From Gillisia sp. (GTDB lineage: Bacteria; Bacteroidota; Bacteroidia; Flavobacteriales; Flavobacteriaceae), in assembly GCA_024635655.1 (NCBI GenBank), contig JAGXIL010000077.1, forward strand, positions 1 through 46,579: DNA of 46,579 bases, read 5' to 3'. Positions 13,537 to 22,549 of this stretch are shown one piece after another. Position numbers and translations under genes: made by a program. Within the stretch, counting starts at the first letter, position 1. The number at the start of each line of letters is the position of its first letter. The notes beneath the pieces are model-generated. The model was given only the letters and a program-made list of their open reading frames with translations. It made no database searches and had not been told where the DNA came from.

Positions 13537-14466
13537 CTAAGTCTTTTCGTACTGTTTCAATAACTTATTAAGTTCTTTTTCTGCGGAAGTTAAAACAACT
13601 GCTTTTGAATCTATATCCTTCCAGGGATCTCCGTTCTTGTCCAGCTTCTGAAAAATATTTTTTATGTTGTAAGATTGTGGAGTAATGTTTTTTTCATCCA
13701 AATCTTCCCAATCCAAGGGAGTTGCAACGGGTGCACCCTCTATGGGCCGGACAGCATAAGGAGCAACTCCGGTTTGTGCGAACGCATTCCTACCCACGTC
13801 CACAAAGATCTTATCCTCTCGTTTATTCTTTCGTGCAGCGGTAGTCAACAGATCAGGATTCTCCTTTTCCAGCAGTTCAGCAGTTTTTTGTGCAAAATCC
13901 CTTACCTCATCAAAATCCCTTGTTCTCTTCAGCGGCACAACAATATGCAGTCCCCTGGATCCGGTGGTCATAATATACGTGGGAAGCCCCAGTCTTTCCT
14001 CAAGCATTTCCCTGGTTCTTTTGGCTGCAACTTTGACACTTGGAAAATCATCCTTTTCCGGATCAAGATCGAAGATCAACCTGTCCGGCTTATTGGGTTT
14101 ATCTTTTTTACTCAACCAAATATGCGGAGTTATACAAGCTTGGTTTGCCAGATAGACCAATGTAGCCTGTTTATTACAGATCACATAGTGGGTTTCGCCC
14201 CCGTCTTTCTTATTGATGCATTTGGTTTCTATCCAGTCGGGAAAATACTCGGGGGTGTCTTTCTGAAAAAATTTTTTATCATCAATTCCGTTGGGGAATC
14301 TGATCATCGTGATCATTCGATCTTTAATGTGCGGCAGCATAAATTCTGAAATGCGCTCGTAATATTCTATGAGATCGCCCTTGGTATACCCTGATTTTGG
14401 AAAGAAGATCTTGTCTAAGCTACTCACGGAAAACGTTTGCCCGTTTAACTTTTTTTCTGTTCCCAT
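13537..14466 (-). CDS. LigD polymerase domain protein (NHEJ primase-like polymerase)
   Basis: A 309-residue stand-alone version of the LigD POL domain, an archaeo-eukaryotic-primase-type polymerase that fills or extends ends in bacterial non-homologous end joining. Seen: the N-terminal KIFFPKSGYTKGDLIEYYE, metal-binding Asp133 and Asp135 in IFDLDPEKDD, SRGLHIVVPL with the conserved His, and VDVGRNAFAQTGVAPYAVRP. Its ATG (14464-14466) lies 1 nt beyond the TGA of the ligase gene and in another frame, so it is a separate coupled cistron rather than part of one polypeptide. It is the last gene of the fpg-PE-LIG-POL operon. Confidence 0.93.
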   Translation of the reverse strand: MGTEKKLNGQTFSVSSLDKIFFPKSGYTKGDLIEYYERISEFMLPHIKDRMITMIRFPNGIDDKKFFQKDTPEYFPDWIETKCINKKDGGETHYVICNKQATLVYLANQACITPHIWLSKKDKPNKPDRLIFDLDPEKDDFPSVKVAAKRTREMLEERLGLPTYIMTTGSRGLHIVVPLKRTRDFDEVRDFAQKTAELLEKENPDLLTTAARKNKREDKIFVDVGRNAFAQTGVAPYAVRPIEGAPVATPLDWEDLDEKNITPQSYNIKNIFQKLDKNGDPWKDIDSKAVVLTSAEKELNKLLKQYEKT

Positions 14467-14467
14467 C

Positions 14468-15469
14468 TCACATTTCTTTTATAATATCCTTTGCATCCTT
14501 ATCTATTCGCAGCCCGAGAAAGGAAGGATGCCTTAATTTATTTCTGGAAGTCCATTCTGTAAAGCTCATTTCTGCTACAAGTTCAGGTTTGATCCAGTGA
14601 ACATTTTTACTTTTTACTTCCTTTGGTCTTTCAAAGGCGGGTTTGGATATTTCCAGGGCTGCCATTTTTGAATAGAGATCATTCAAGAGCTCATCTGTAA
14701 AACCTGTTCCAACTTTTCCTGCATATTGCAGTTTTCCGTCTTCATAATATCCCAGCAGCAATGCCCCAAACCCTACCCTGCTGTTGGTAGGGTCAGTAAA
14801 ACCACCAATGACCAACTCCTGTTGGTTCATGCATTTCATTTTCAGCCAATTTGAGGAACGTCCAAAGGAATAACTGCTTTCCTTTTTTTTGGCAATTAAA
14901 CCTTCCCATTTATCAGCACAGGCTTCTTTATAAAATTCTGCCCCGTCTTTGAACCTGTGCTCAGAATATCTTATTGGTCCTTTAAAAATGATAGCCTTCT
15001 CAAGAAGATCTTTTCTTTCTATCTGCGGAAGGCCGGAAACATTATGATCTTCTAAATGAATAATGTCAAAGGCGTAGAAAAAAACTTCGGTTTTATGACC
15101 CTTAATATCTTCTGAATTTGTCAGGTTCATCCTCTTCTGAAGTTCAGCAAAACTGGTATGCTTGCCAAGGAAAGCGACAATTTCACCATCTATTATAAAA
15201 TTTTCTGACTTTTGCTTTTTCAGCAACTCAACCATTTCCGGATAGGTGTTACTCATATTTTTCCTGTTCCGGGACATCAGGGTTACTTCCTCCCCTTTTT
15301 TAAAGACCAGTACCCTTACCCCATCCAATTTGCGTTCATAGATCCATTCTTCATCGGAAAAAACTTTTTTGGTTAGCTTGGCCAGCATAGGATCTATCCA
15401 CTCCGGCTGTTTTTCTTTTTTTACTTTTGCCAGTAATTCCTTCGAAATGTATTTCAAAGCTCCTTTCAT
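14468..15469 (-). CDS. LigD-type ATP-dependent DNA ligase
   Basis: A 333-residue ATP-dependent DNA ligase matching the central LIG domain of bacterial LigD. The adenylated Lys47 is in YERKLDGVR, motif III-like FIIDGEIVAF follows, WEGLIAKKK and WLKMKC are the later nucleotidyltransferase motifs, and the C-terminal part (about 220-333) is the OB-fold with FLGLRIDKDAKDI. The start overlaps the phosphoesterase stop as TAATG (15467-15471). With the neighbouring phosphoesterase and polymerase it makes a complete LigD set in the P. aeruginosa order PE-LIG-POL, but on three polypeptides. Confidence 0.95.
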   Translation of the reverse strand: MKGALKYISKELLAKVKKEKQPEWIDPMLAKLTKKVFSDEEWIYERKLDGVRVLVFKKGEEVTLMSRNRKNMSNTYPEMVELLKKQKSENFIIDGEIVAFLGKHTSFAELQKRMNLTNSEDIKGHKTEVFFYAFDIIHLEDHNVSGLPQIERKDLLEKAIIFKGPIRYSEHRFKDGAEFYKEACADKWEGLIAKKKESSYSFGRSSNWLKMKCMNQQELVIGGFTDPTNSRVGFGALLLGYYEDGKLQYAGKVGTGFTDELLNDLYSKMAALEISKPAFERPKEVKSKNVHWIKPELVAEMSFTEWTSRNKLRHPSFLGLRIDKDAKDIIKEM

Positions 15470-15963
15470 TATTTCTGACTATCCCGTTCTATTTCTTCCA
15501 TTGTCCTACCCGTTAAAACAGATTTATTTTCTGTGTTTACAGGGTTCCGTCGTGCATCTGCCTTATCATCATCTGCTTTTTTAAGCATCCACAACTCTTT
15601 TTTCCCTTTCTTAAATCTGAATAAAGAATAACCTCCCTGCAATTTCTTTCCGTTAAGAGAGAATGAACAACTGCCTTTCTCAAGCTGATCTATCAAAGGA
15701 ACAGGTTTACCATCCTCATCTGTTTTCAGATTCTCATAAGTTCCGGCATCCCAAACCATCACTGTTCCTCCCCCATATTGATCTTTGGGAATGGTGCCCT
15801 CAAATGTGGCATATTCAAGGGGGTGATCCTCGGTAGGCACAGCCAGTCTTTTCTCATCAGGATCTGTAGAAGGGCCTTTTGGTACTGCCCAGCTTTTCAG
15901 CACTCCGTCTACCAACAGCCTGAAATCGAAGTGGAGGTTGGAAGCTTCATGTTTTTGGATCAC
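15469..15963 (-). CDS. LigD 3'-phosphoesterase domain protein (start uncertain)
   Basis: The PE domain of LigD, which trims 3'-phosphates and terminal ribonucleotides. The only in-frame ATG/GTG/TTG that keeps the core is GTG at 15963, giving IQKHEASNLHFDFRL with catalytic His, His, Asp and Arg at 5, 11, 13 and 15. The same frame is open further up to 16071 and there encodes LDKYNKKRDFKLTAEP, the normal LigD N-terminus, whose conserved Arg, Asp and Glu matter for activity. The ATG that should start it (16065-16067, 4 nt after the fpg stop) is out of frame by one base. So either CTG at 16056 is used, or a 1-nt indel broke the start. I give the conservative GTG boundary; the functional protein probably begins near 16056-16067. 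Confidence 0.8.
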   Translation of the reverse strand: MIQKHEASNLHFDFRLLVDGVLKSWAVPKGPSTDPDEKRLAVPTEDHPLEYATFEGTIPKDQYGGGTVMVWDAGTYENLKTDEDGKPVPLIDQLEKGSCSFSLNGKKLQGGYSLFRFKKGKKELWMLKKADDDKADARRNPVNTENKSVLTGRTMEEIERDSQK

Positions 15964-16071
15964 AAAAATGTCTTTTTCGGCATCAGGTGTTGCTTTGTCC
16001 CCGCCAAAAGGTTCTGCCGTAAGCTTGAAATCCCTTTTCTTATTGTATTTGTCCAGTTGATGCTCATTGCG

Positions 16072-16854
16072 CTATTTTTTTTCCTGATGTTTTCTGCAAT
16101 AATAAGCAGACCTTCCTCCTACTGTTGCTTTCACGATTTCCCCGCCGCATTTCGGGCATTTTTCGCCTTTCTTCCGGAAATCGTGAAGATAGCCTTCGGG
16201 ATATTTTCCTTTGTTCCTGTTTTTGATCACTTCTGGCAATACAGATTTTATCTTCTCAAAGATCTTTTTCAACTCCTTCTCATCAAGTTTGTCTATCCCT
16301 GTGCCGGGAGCAACCTCTGCCTGAAAGAGTATCTCGTCTGAATACACATTTCCAATTCCTGCAATGATTTTCTGGTTCATTAGGATAGATTTCACTTTTC
16401 CGGTCCTGCCTTTTAAAGCTTCCTGAAAATCTTCCCATTTCAATGCCATGGCATCAGGACCCAGCTCATGTTCTTTTATAAAATCTTCTTTACTGTCAAC
16501 AAGGGCAACCCGTCCCAGTTTTCGACGGCAAACGAAGGCTAATTTGCCGCTTTCTTTCAGGTTAAATATGATCCGCGAATATTTTGGCTCTTCCTCGTCT
16601 TCTTCAAAATATTCGAATTTGCCTGTCATGCCAAAATGGAACATAAGGCTCCCTTCCCGGGAAAGTTCTACAAAGAGGTATTTTCCGTAGCGTGATCCCA
16701 ATCCAAAAGTCTGGTCTTTCATTCGCTTTTGAAAGGAGCGGCCGCTTCCATCCAGCACCACTTCATCATTGATCTCTACTTTGGATACTGTTTTTTTGGA
16801 AGCTTTCGATTTGAAGTAATCTTTAAAAGATTCAATTTCGGGTAATTCCGGCAT
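16072..16854 (-). CDS. Fpg/Nei family DNA glycosylase
   Basis: A 260-residue base-excision glycosylase/AP lyase. The N-terminus MPELPE supplies the catalytic proline and Glu; the helix-two-turn-helix segment contains KIIAGIGNVYSDEILF; a zinc finger follows at about 229-258 with CPKCGG and YYCRKH. The last zinc ligand in Fpg is normally Cys (CxxC); here it is C-x2-H. It is first in the operon with the split LigD genes, and its TAG is 4 nt before the ATG at 16067. It would remove oxidised bases; the pairing with NHEJ functions points to a repair operon for oxidative or desiccation damage. Whether it is MutM-like or Nei-like is not settled. Confidence 0.92.
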   Translation of the reverse strand: MPELPEIESFKDYFKSKASKKTVSKVEINDEVVLDGSGRSFQKRMKDQTFGLGSRYGKYLFVELSREGSLMFHFGMTGKFEYFEEDEEEPKYSRIIFNLKESGKLAFVCRRKLGRVALVDSKEDFIKEHELGPDAMALKWEDFQEALKGRTGKVKSILMNQKIIAGIGNVYSDEILFQAEVAPGTGIDKLDEKELKKIFEKIKSVLPEVIKNRNKGKYPEGYLHDFRKKGEKCPKCGGEIVKATVGGRSAYYCRKHQEKK

Positions 16855-17213
16855 AATAAATATTGACTTATGAGATTAATAAAAGCTGAGGATCTAACCT
16901 AAATTATGATTTAAATTATTTAACGTCAAACAATTAATAATCCTTTAGCTTTTGCAGAAAAAACTGGGATTTTGGAAAAGAGGGTAGATATCCTATTGCA
17001 GATCCGGTTGAATCTACAGAGTACCGATATACCTATATGAATTTAATAGGAGGGCTTTTAAAAGGTACCGGTCTTATTAAAGGTGGAATTGGAATTCCGT
17101 AATTATTGTTTCGGAATTAAGAAAAAGAGAACGGGATCTACCGGTTGATAAATATTAGGGCCACAACAATCAATTTATAGTCAATAAGACTAAAGTGGCC
17201 TGGCAAGAATTTG

Positions 17214-17247
17214 TTTGGTGGCAGATAAAATTTGGTGGCAGATAAAA
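17214..17247. repeat. 17-bp tandem duplication
   Basis: TTTGGTGGCAGATAAAA occurs twice back to back (17214-17230 and 17231-17247). It immediately precedes the inverted repeat at 17248-17286. Confidence 0.9.
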
Positions 17248-17286
17248 GAAGTATAGTATCTAAAGATCATATTCGTACTATACTTC
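17248..17286. repeat. 11-bp inverted repeat
   Basis: GAAGTATAGTA (17248-17258) is the exact reverse complement of TACTATACTTC (17276-17286), with a 17-nt loop. No T run follows. It may be an operator pair or a relic end of a mobile element; no transposase is present. Confidence 0.85.
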
Positions 17287-17340
17287 CGAATTCTATCTCC
17301 CCTATCGAACTATGAAATTGAGGAGCTTTTACAATATATA

Positions 17341-17383
17341 TGAGAATAAAATCTTATTAAAAGCTTTAGCCTTTAATAAGATT
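17341..17383 (-). terminator. terminator overlapping the end of the small conserved gene
   Basis: A 12-bp perfect stem (17350-17361 with 17372-17383) and 10-nt loop, followed on the minus strand by TTTATTCT. The upstream arm encodes the last residues of the gene, and the stop codon lies in the loop. Confidence 0.55.
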
Positions 17384-17581
17384 AGGAATTTCTTTCATTT
17401 TTCCATTCTCAGATTTTCCTAGAACAATGACCTCTTTACTTGATTTGTATTCGTCAATAGCCATAAGAAGTTGTTTCTTTGTATCTCTTCGGATTTTAAT
17501 ACCGGTTCGTTGGTTTTTATTTCGGACTTCAATATAGTAACCGTCTCTAAGGTCTTTAGGTGTTGTGGAAGGTCTTCCCAT
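17366..17581 (-). CDS. small conserved hypothetical protein
   Basis: 71 residues starting MGRPSTTPKDL, basic N-terminal half (YIEVRNKNQRTGIKIRR) and a C-terminal half that looks like alternating helix and strand. Similar short proteins with the MGRPS start and a GIKIRR-like core occur in Flavobacteriaceae to my recollection. The GRP start and Arg/Lys content suggest possible nucleic-acid contact, but no known domain is recognised. It stands alone, with a terminator overlapping its stop. Function unknown. Confidence 0.72.
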   Translation of the reverse strand: MGRPSTTPKDLRDGYYIEVRNKNQRTGIKIRRDTKKQLLMAIDEYKSSKEVIVLGKSENGKMKEIPNLIKG

Positions 17582-18399
17582 AATTTATTATTGAAATATT
17601 GATTTAATATTATTATTAATTTTACCTGTTGGTCGTAAATATTTGTAATAAGTTACTGCCAATTTTGATAATCAGCAACTTCTATACCAATATTTATTCT
17701 TGATGCAGCTTTAAACTGTTTTATAATTTATCATGGATAAACATTTTTTTAAATTTCTGTAGAGCAACAATCTTTATCAAATGTAATACTTAGGCATTAT
17801 AAAATTATCAGTTCATAAATACCATAGCATCAGTCCCTAACGACCTTAATATTAGTTTAAATACGCTTATTGTTTTCTTCTCATTTGACCATTCCCACTA
17901 ATTTATATCCTGGAATTTTATTTCAAAAAAATACTGCTGATAAGTAAAAAATTGACTGTCAAAATTTCAAAATTTCAGGAAGAATCAAAATATTCATATA
18001 GCAATCTTATCACTTAATTTTCTTTTGATTAGTAAGGTGCCAAAAGATACATCATTAGCGCTGTGGTAAATCAGCATCTGAAGCAAAAGATGAAACAAAT
18101 AATTCTTGGATTCCGGTAATTGACAATAACAAATATTCCGGCTCACAAATGACTTAAATTAGATGACCATAAATATTCGATTTCCCCCACTCCGCGGCTG
18201 TAATTGACGAGAGGATCGTCTGGATTATTATCACTTCCGGGGGAAGGAAATTGTAATTTAGGAGATTCTCCCGACCTGTTTGAGGAGGTAACCGGTCAGC
18301 CTTTGTAAATAATCCTTATTTTAGTTTTTAAAATGAAAGCCAAATTGTCTTGTCAAAGCTTCCTACGGAAATCCACCGGACAAATTAAAAATAATCCTT
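17582..18399. other. 818-bp intergenic stretch
   Basis: No gene with a start codon was found. The region 18160-18310 is GC-richer than the rest and, on the minus strand, two overlapping frames stay open for about 50 codons, one of them rich in Ser/Pro/Asn/Asp (LQFPSPGSDNNPDD). Neither has an ATG. It may be a remnant of a lost gene. The remaining sequence is AT-rich with stops. Confidence 0.4.
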
Positions 18400-19962
18400 A
18401 TGGAAAACCCTTGTAGCCAATTCAGTAAATTGAGAAATTTAGCATTAGTACTATTAATAATTTTTGGAATAACGGGGTGTAAAACTCAAGAAGGACTGGA
18501 TTCCTTAAAAGTTCCGGAACTAAATATTTCTGATATTCATTCAGCTTACCGCTTAGGAAACTTCAATGCGGAAAGTTTAACCAAAGCCTATTTAGAACGC
18601 ATAGCAGCATTAGATGGGGAATTTAATTCTATTACCCAAATCAACCCTGAGGCAGTGTCCAGGGCTAAAGAACTGGATCTCGAATACCAAAGAACAGGGA
18701 ATCTAAGACCGCTTCATGGTATTCCAATAATAATAAAGGACAACATTAATACTATTGGATTACCTACTACTGCCGGATCCCTGGCTCTTCAGGATTTTTA
18801 TCCCGAAGAAAATGCATTTGTCATTGACAAACTGCTGGAAGCCGGAGCAATCCTTCTGGCTAAATCTAATATGGCGGAATGGGCTTTTTCTCCAATGCAT
18901 ACCGAAAGTACACTGGGTGGGATCACAAGAAATCCTTATAATACAGATTTTGTGCCAGCCGGTTCAAGCGGAGGAACAGCTGCAGCTATTGCAGCGAACT
19001 TTGCCGTGGGAGGTTTGGGAACTGATACCGGTAATTCTATCCGCGGGCCATCCTCACATACCTCCCTTGTTGGTTTTAGATCAACAATGGGGTTGATAAG
19101 CCGGGAAGGAATTGTACCTTTATATTTAAGAAATGATGTAGTGGGACCAATGACCCGTACAGTTGAAGATGCCACACGAATTATGGAAGTAATGGCAGGT
19201 GTTGATCCAAAAGACCCTGTTACCAAAAACTCTGAAAATAAAAAGCCCGCAAATTACACTCAATATTTAATTGAAGATGGTTTAAAAGGAGCCAGAATTG
19301 GCGTACTAAGGGAATTAAGTGATCATCAAACTGATCCGGAAGTCAAAGCTTTGTTTGAAAAAGCAATTTCAGACCTGGATTCTTTGGGTGCTGAGATTAT
19401 TGATCCCGTTACTATTCCAGATTTTAAAACCCTGAGACAAAACCAATGGTGCGCCACGTTTCGTAAAGATGTGGAGTCATTTTTAATTACCTATGTAGAA
19501 AGAGACACCATCAAAAGCCTGGAGGATCTTATAAGAATAGGTACAACCTCTCAATTTGCTAAAGATCGCCTTTCAGAATCCAGCACAGCAAGTGGAAGAT
19601 GGGGAGATCCTGAGGTGGATTGCCTGGATATTTATCATGACACCTACAGTGTTGCTTTTAGAGAAGCTATTGAAAGTGCTATGGACTCCTTAAATTTAGA
19701 TGCTATAATCTATCCCACCTGGAACAACAAACCTGCCCAAATTGATAACTTTCAGAAAGAATATGAGGGAGATAACAGCCAGGTTATCGCGCCACATACG
19801 GGGCAGCCAGCCTTTACTGTTCCAATGGGTTATACTTCCGGAAATTTACCGGCAGGGCTTCAGTTTTTAGGAAGAATGTATGCGGAGCCCATATTAATTA
19901 AGTTGTCTTATTCCTACGAACAAGGAACTAAGCATAGAAAACCTCCAAAACTTAAAAATTAG
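18400..19962 (+). CDS. lipoprotein amidase (amidase signature family)
   Basis: A 520-residue amidase-signature hydrolase with a signal peptide and lipobox FGITGC (Cys27), so it is predicted to be anchored in the periplasm or outer membrane. The Ser-cisSer-Lys triad is visible: Lys113 in IIIKDNIN, Ser189/190 in AGSSGGTAAA, and nucleophile Ser213 in GTDTGNSIRGP. The usual GGSIR is GNSIR here. Secreted enzymes of this family cleave amides such as peptide amides or N-acyl compounds; substrate is unknown. The gene is monocistronic between unrelated neighbours. The C-terminal APHTGQPAFTVPMGY block is typical of the family and supports a full-length protein. Confidence 0.9.
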   Translation: MENPCSQFSKLRNLALVLLIIFGITGCKTQEGLDSLKVPELNISDIHSAYRLGNFNAESLTKAYLERIAALDGEFNSITQINPEAVSRAKELDLEYQRTGNLRPLHGIPIIIKDNINTIGLPTTAGSLALQDFYPEENAFVIDKLLEAGAILLAKSNMAEWAFSPMHTESTLGGITRNPYNTDFVPAGSSGGTAAAIAANFAVGGLGTDTGNSIRGPSSHTSLVGFRSTMGLISREGIVPLYLRNDVVGPMTRTVEDATRIMEVMAGVDPKDPVTKNSENKKPANYTQYLIEDGLKGARIGVLRELSDHQTDPEVKALFEKAISDLDSLGAEIIDPVTIPDFKTLRQNQWCATFRKDVESFLITYVERDTIKSLEDLIRIGTTSQFAKDRLSESSTASGRWGDPEVDCLDIYHDTYSVAFREAIESAMDSLNLDAIIYPTWNNKPAQIDNFQKEYEGDNSQVIAPHTGQPAFTVPMGYTSGNLPAGLQFLGRMYAEPILIKLSYSYEQGTKHRKPPKLKN

Positions 19963-20059
19963 GATTATTAAAGTTCTATGGGGGTAAATAGCCTTGCAGC
20001 AAGTCAATTTTCTATATGCACATCTGCCGGGTTTTCCTGTTCTTTTTGAAAATAAATGG

Positions 20060-22549
20060 TTACACTTTTACAGCCCGCACTTTCCATATTTTTTCGCAAT
20101 AATCTGCTATGGATCGGTCGCTTGAGAATTTTCCCATATTGGCGACGTTTAAAATAGACATCCGTGCCCATTTATGAGGATCCTGCCATACCTTGTAGAC
20201 ATTTTCCATCTGGTCTATATAAGATTGATAATCTTCCAGTAATAGATATGGATCCTGATTTAAAAGATTATCCTGTATAGAACGAAATAATTCCGGATCT
20301 CCTTTTGTGAGCTCATCTGAGATCAGGAAATCTACCACTCTTTTGAGTTCCTCATTTTCCGAATATTTTTTATAAGGATGATACCCGTTGGTCTTCATGT
20401 GCTGCACCTCTTCTGTACTAAGTCCAAAAAGGAAAAAGTTCTCTGCTCCTACTTCCTCTCTTATTTCCACATTTGCCCCGTCCAGAGTTCCCACGGTAAG
20501 TGCGCCGTTAAGTGCAAATTTCATATTTCCTGTTCCCGATGCTTCTTTTCCCGCCATGGATATCTGTTCAGAAAGATCGGCTCCCGGGTAGACGTGCTGC
20601 GCCAGTTTTACGCTGAAGTTAGGTAAAAAGACCACTTTTAATGTGGCATTGACCTCAGGATCATTATTGATGAGATCCCCTACAGCTGTAATGAGTTTTA
20701 TAATTCGTTTGGCCATGAAGTAACCGGGGGCAGCTTTTCCGCCAAAGACGAAAGCTGTGGGTGGAATATTTGTTTCCTTATCTCTTTTAATGCGCAGGTA
20801 TAAACTGAGGATATGAAGTACCTTTAGATGCTGCCGTTTGTATTCATGTATTCGCTTAACCTGCACATCTATAAACATTTCAGGACTGATTTCAATTTCT
20901 GTAACTTCCTTTATGTGATGTGCAAGATTCTTTTTATTTTCCAGTTTTACTTCCATCCATTTCCTGCGGAAATTCTCATCATCTGCATAAGACTCTAAAC
21001 CTTTGAGCTTATCCAGGTTGGTAAGCCAATCTTTTCCAATAGTTTCTGAAATAAGTGCTGCCAACCGCGGATTGCTAAGCGCAAGGAATCTCCTGTGAGT
21101 TACTCCATTGGTCACATTGGTGAATTTTTCTGGCCAGAGTTCTGCAAAATCCTTCAGCACCTGTTCCTGAAGGAGCCCGGAGTGTAATGCCGAAACACCA
21201 TTGACCTTATAACTTCCAACCGTTGCCAGGTGTGCCATTCTTACCGTTGGTTCTCCAGTTTCATCTATTAGTGACATACGGGAGATTTGTTCTCCGCTAA
21301 AATCACGCTCCCGGAGTTCCCCAACAAATCTGCTGTTTATTTCGTAAATGAGCTCTAAATGTCTTGGCAGCAGGTTCCTGATAAGGTTGACAGGCCATCG
21401 CTCCAAAGCCTCGGGCAGCAAGGTGTGGTTAGTATATGCAAATGTGTTTTTTGTGATCATCCAGGCATTATCCCAATCTATGTTATGCTCATCTACCAAT
21501 AAGCGCATTAGCTCTGCCACCGCAATTGACGGATGGGTATCATTAAGCTGTACCGTAAATTTTTCGTGCAGGGTTCCCAGTTCACGTCCCTGAATAAGCT
21601 GCAACCTGATGATATCCTGAAGCGAACAACACACAAAGAAATATTGCTGTTTCAGCCTCAATTCTTTTCCGGAGAGATTCTCATCATTGGGATACAGCAC
21701 CTTGGTAATATTTTCAGACCGCATCTTCTTCTCCACTGCCCGGTAATAGTCTCCCAGGTTATAGGCAGCAAAATCAAAAGATTCTGTTGCCTCTGCTTTC
21801 CACAGCCTCATAATGATCCCATTGCTTTGGTAACCCAAAATAGGAGTATCATAGGCAGTTCCCCTGATTTCAGATCCCGGTATCCACACAATTTGTAGTT
21901 TATTTTCTTCATCCCTGTTGTGTTCTGTGTGGCCACCAAATTTGACTTCAAAAGATATCTCTGGCCGTAATACCTCCCAGGGATTTCCGTTATGCAGCCA
22001 TTTATCTGTAGATTCCACCTGCCAGCCGTCTTTAATCTCCTGCTTAAAGATCCCGAATTCATAGCGAATTCCGTAGGCAATAGAAGGTATTCCAAGCGTT
22101 GCGAGAGAATCCATATAACAGGAAGCCAGCCTTCCCAGGCCACCATTTCCCAAACCGGGTTCCACCTCCTCCTTAAGAACCTCGTCCAGGTCCAGGTTTA
22201 GTTCTGCCAATGCCTCTCTGGTTTCTTCCATGATCTCAAGGTTAAGCAAATTGTTTCCAAGATGCGGCCCGGGAAGATATTCTGCAGAGAGATATGCTAC
22301 TCCGCGGGCATCTTCTTCTGCATACTGCTGAAGGGATTTAACGTATTTGAGAAAGACCCGGTCCCGAATAGTAAGGGCCAGGGAGGTATAAAAATCGTGT
22401 GAAGTGGCCACAACAGGGATTCGGCCTAAACTGTAAAACAACTTTTCCAGAAAAGAAGTTTTTATATCCTCTTTACTAAGGCCTACATTACCAACTCCTA
22501 TTCCCGGTTTTGTAAAATAGCTTTCAATTTTTTTATTTCTGGATCTCAT
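20060..22549 (-). CDS. glgP: glycogen/alpha-glucan phosphorylase
   Basis: An 829-residue GT35 phosphorylase that releases glucose-1-phosphate from glycogen or maltodextrins. Diagnostic blocks: AYLSAEYLPGPHLGNNL, EPGLGNGGLGRLASCYMDS, NDTHPSIAVAELMR, VTNGVTHRRFL, VKRIHEYKRQ, and the PLP-binding Lys677 in SGTGNMKFALNGAL. Length is normal for a bacterial GlgP. It is transcribed alone; glycogen synthesis genes are not in the window. A perfect 10-bp hairpin (22589-22612) lies 40 bp upstream of the start and may be a regulatory site. Confidence 0.96.
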   Translation of the reverse strand: MRSRNKKIESYFTKPGIGVGNVGLSKEDIKTSFLEKLFYSLGRIPVVATSHDFYTSLALTIRDRVFLKYVKSLQQYAEEDARGVAYLSAEYLPGPHLGNNLLNLEIMEETREALAELNLDLDEVLKEEVEPGLGNGGLGRLASCYMDSLATLGIPSIAYGIRYEFGIFKQEIKDGWQVESTDKWLHNGNPWEVLRPEISFEVKFGGHTEHNRDEENKLQIVWIPGSEIRGTAYDTPILGYQSNGIIMRLWKAEATESFDFAAYNLGDYYRAVEKKMRSENITKVLYPNDENLSGKELRLKQQYFFVCCSLQDIIRLQLIQGRELGTLHEKFTVQLNDTHPSIAVAELMRLLVDEHNIDWDNAWMITKNTFAYTNHTLLPEALERWPVNLIRNLLPRHLELIYEINSRFVGELRERDFSGEQISRMSLIDETGEPTVRMAHLATVGSYKVNGVSALHSGLLQEQVLKDFAELWPEKFTNVTNGVTHRRFLALSNPRLAALISETIGKDWLTNLDKLKGLESYADDENFRRKWMEVKLENKKNLAHHIKEVTEIEISPEMFIDVQVKRIHEYKRQHLKVLHILSLYLRIKRDKETNIPPTAFVFGGKAAPGYFMAKRIIKLITAVGDLINNDPEVNATLKVVFLPNFSVKLAQHVYPGADLSEQISMAGKEASGTGNMKFALNGALTVGTLDGANVEIREEVGAENFFLFGLSTEEVQHMKTNGYHPYKKYSENEELKRVVDFLISDELTKGDPELFRSIQDNLLNQDPYLLLEDYQSYIDQMENVYKVWQDPHKWARMSILNVANMGKFSSDRSIADYCEKIWKVRAVKV

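Larger units (their letters stand above)
16855..17340. other. intergenic stretch with small repeats
   Basis: About 490 bp upstream of fpg. It contains a 22-codon ATG frame at 17037-17102 (MNLIGGLLKGTGLIKGGIGIP) without a ribosome-binding site, probably chance or a relic; a 17-bp tandem duplication at 17214-17247; and an 11-bp inverted repeat at 17248-17286. No clear promoter for fpg was identified. Confidence 0.45.

Noticed and set aside
13675..14349. 224-codon plus-strand ORF opposite the LigD polymerase gene
   Set aside because: Shadow of a well-conserved gene; no motifs of its own.
15778..16341. 187-codon plus-strand ORF across the phosphoesterase/fpg junction
   Set aside because: Antisense to two conserved genes and Phe-rich; no family features.
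13537..16854. Complete NHEJ system
   Set aside because: No Ku-like gene could be found in the window, so only the LigD activities are supported.
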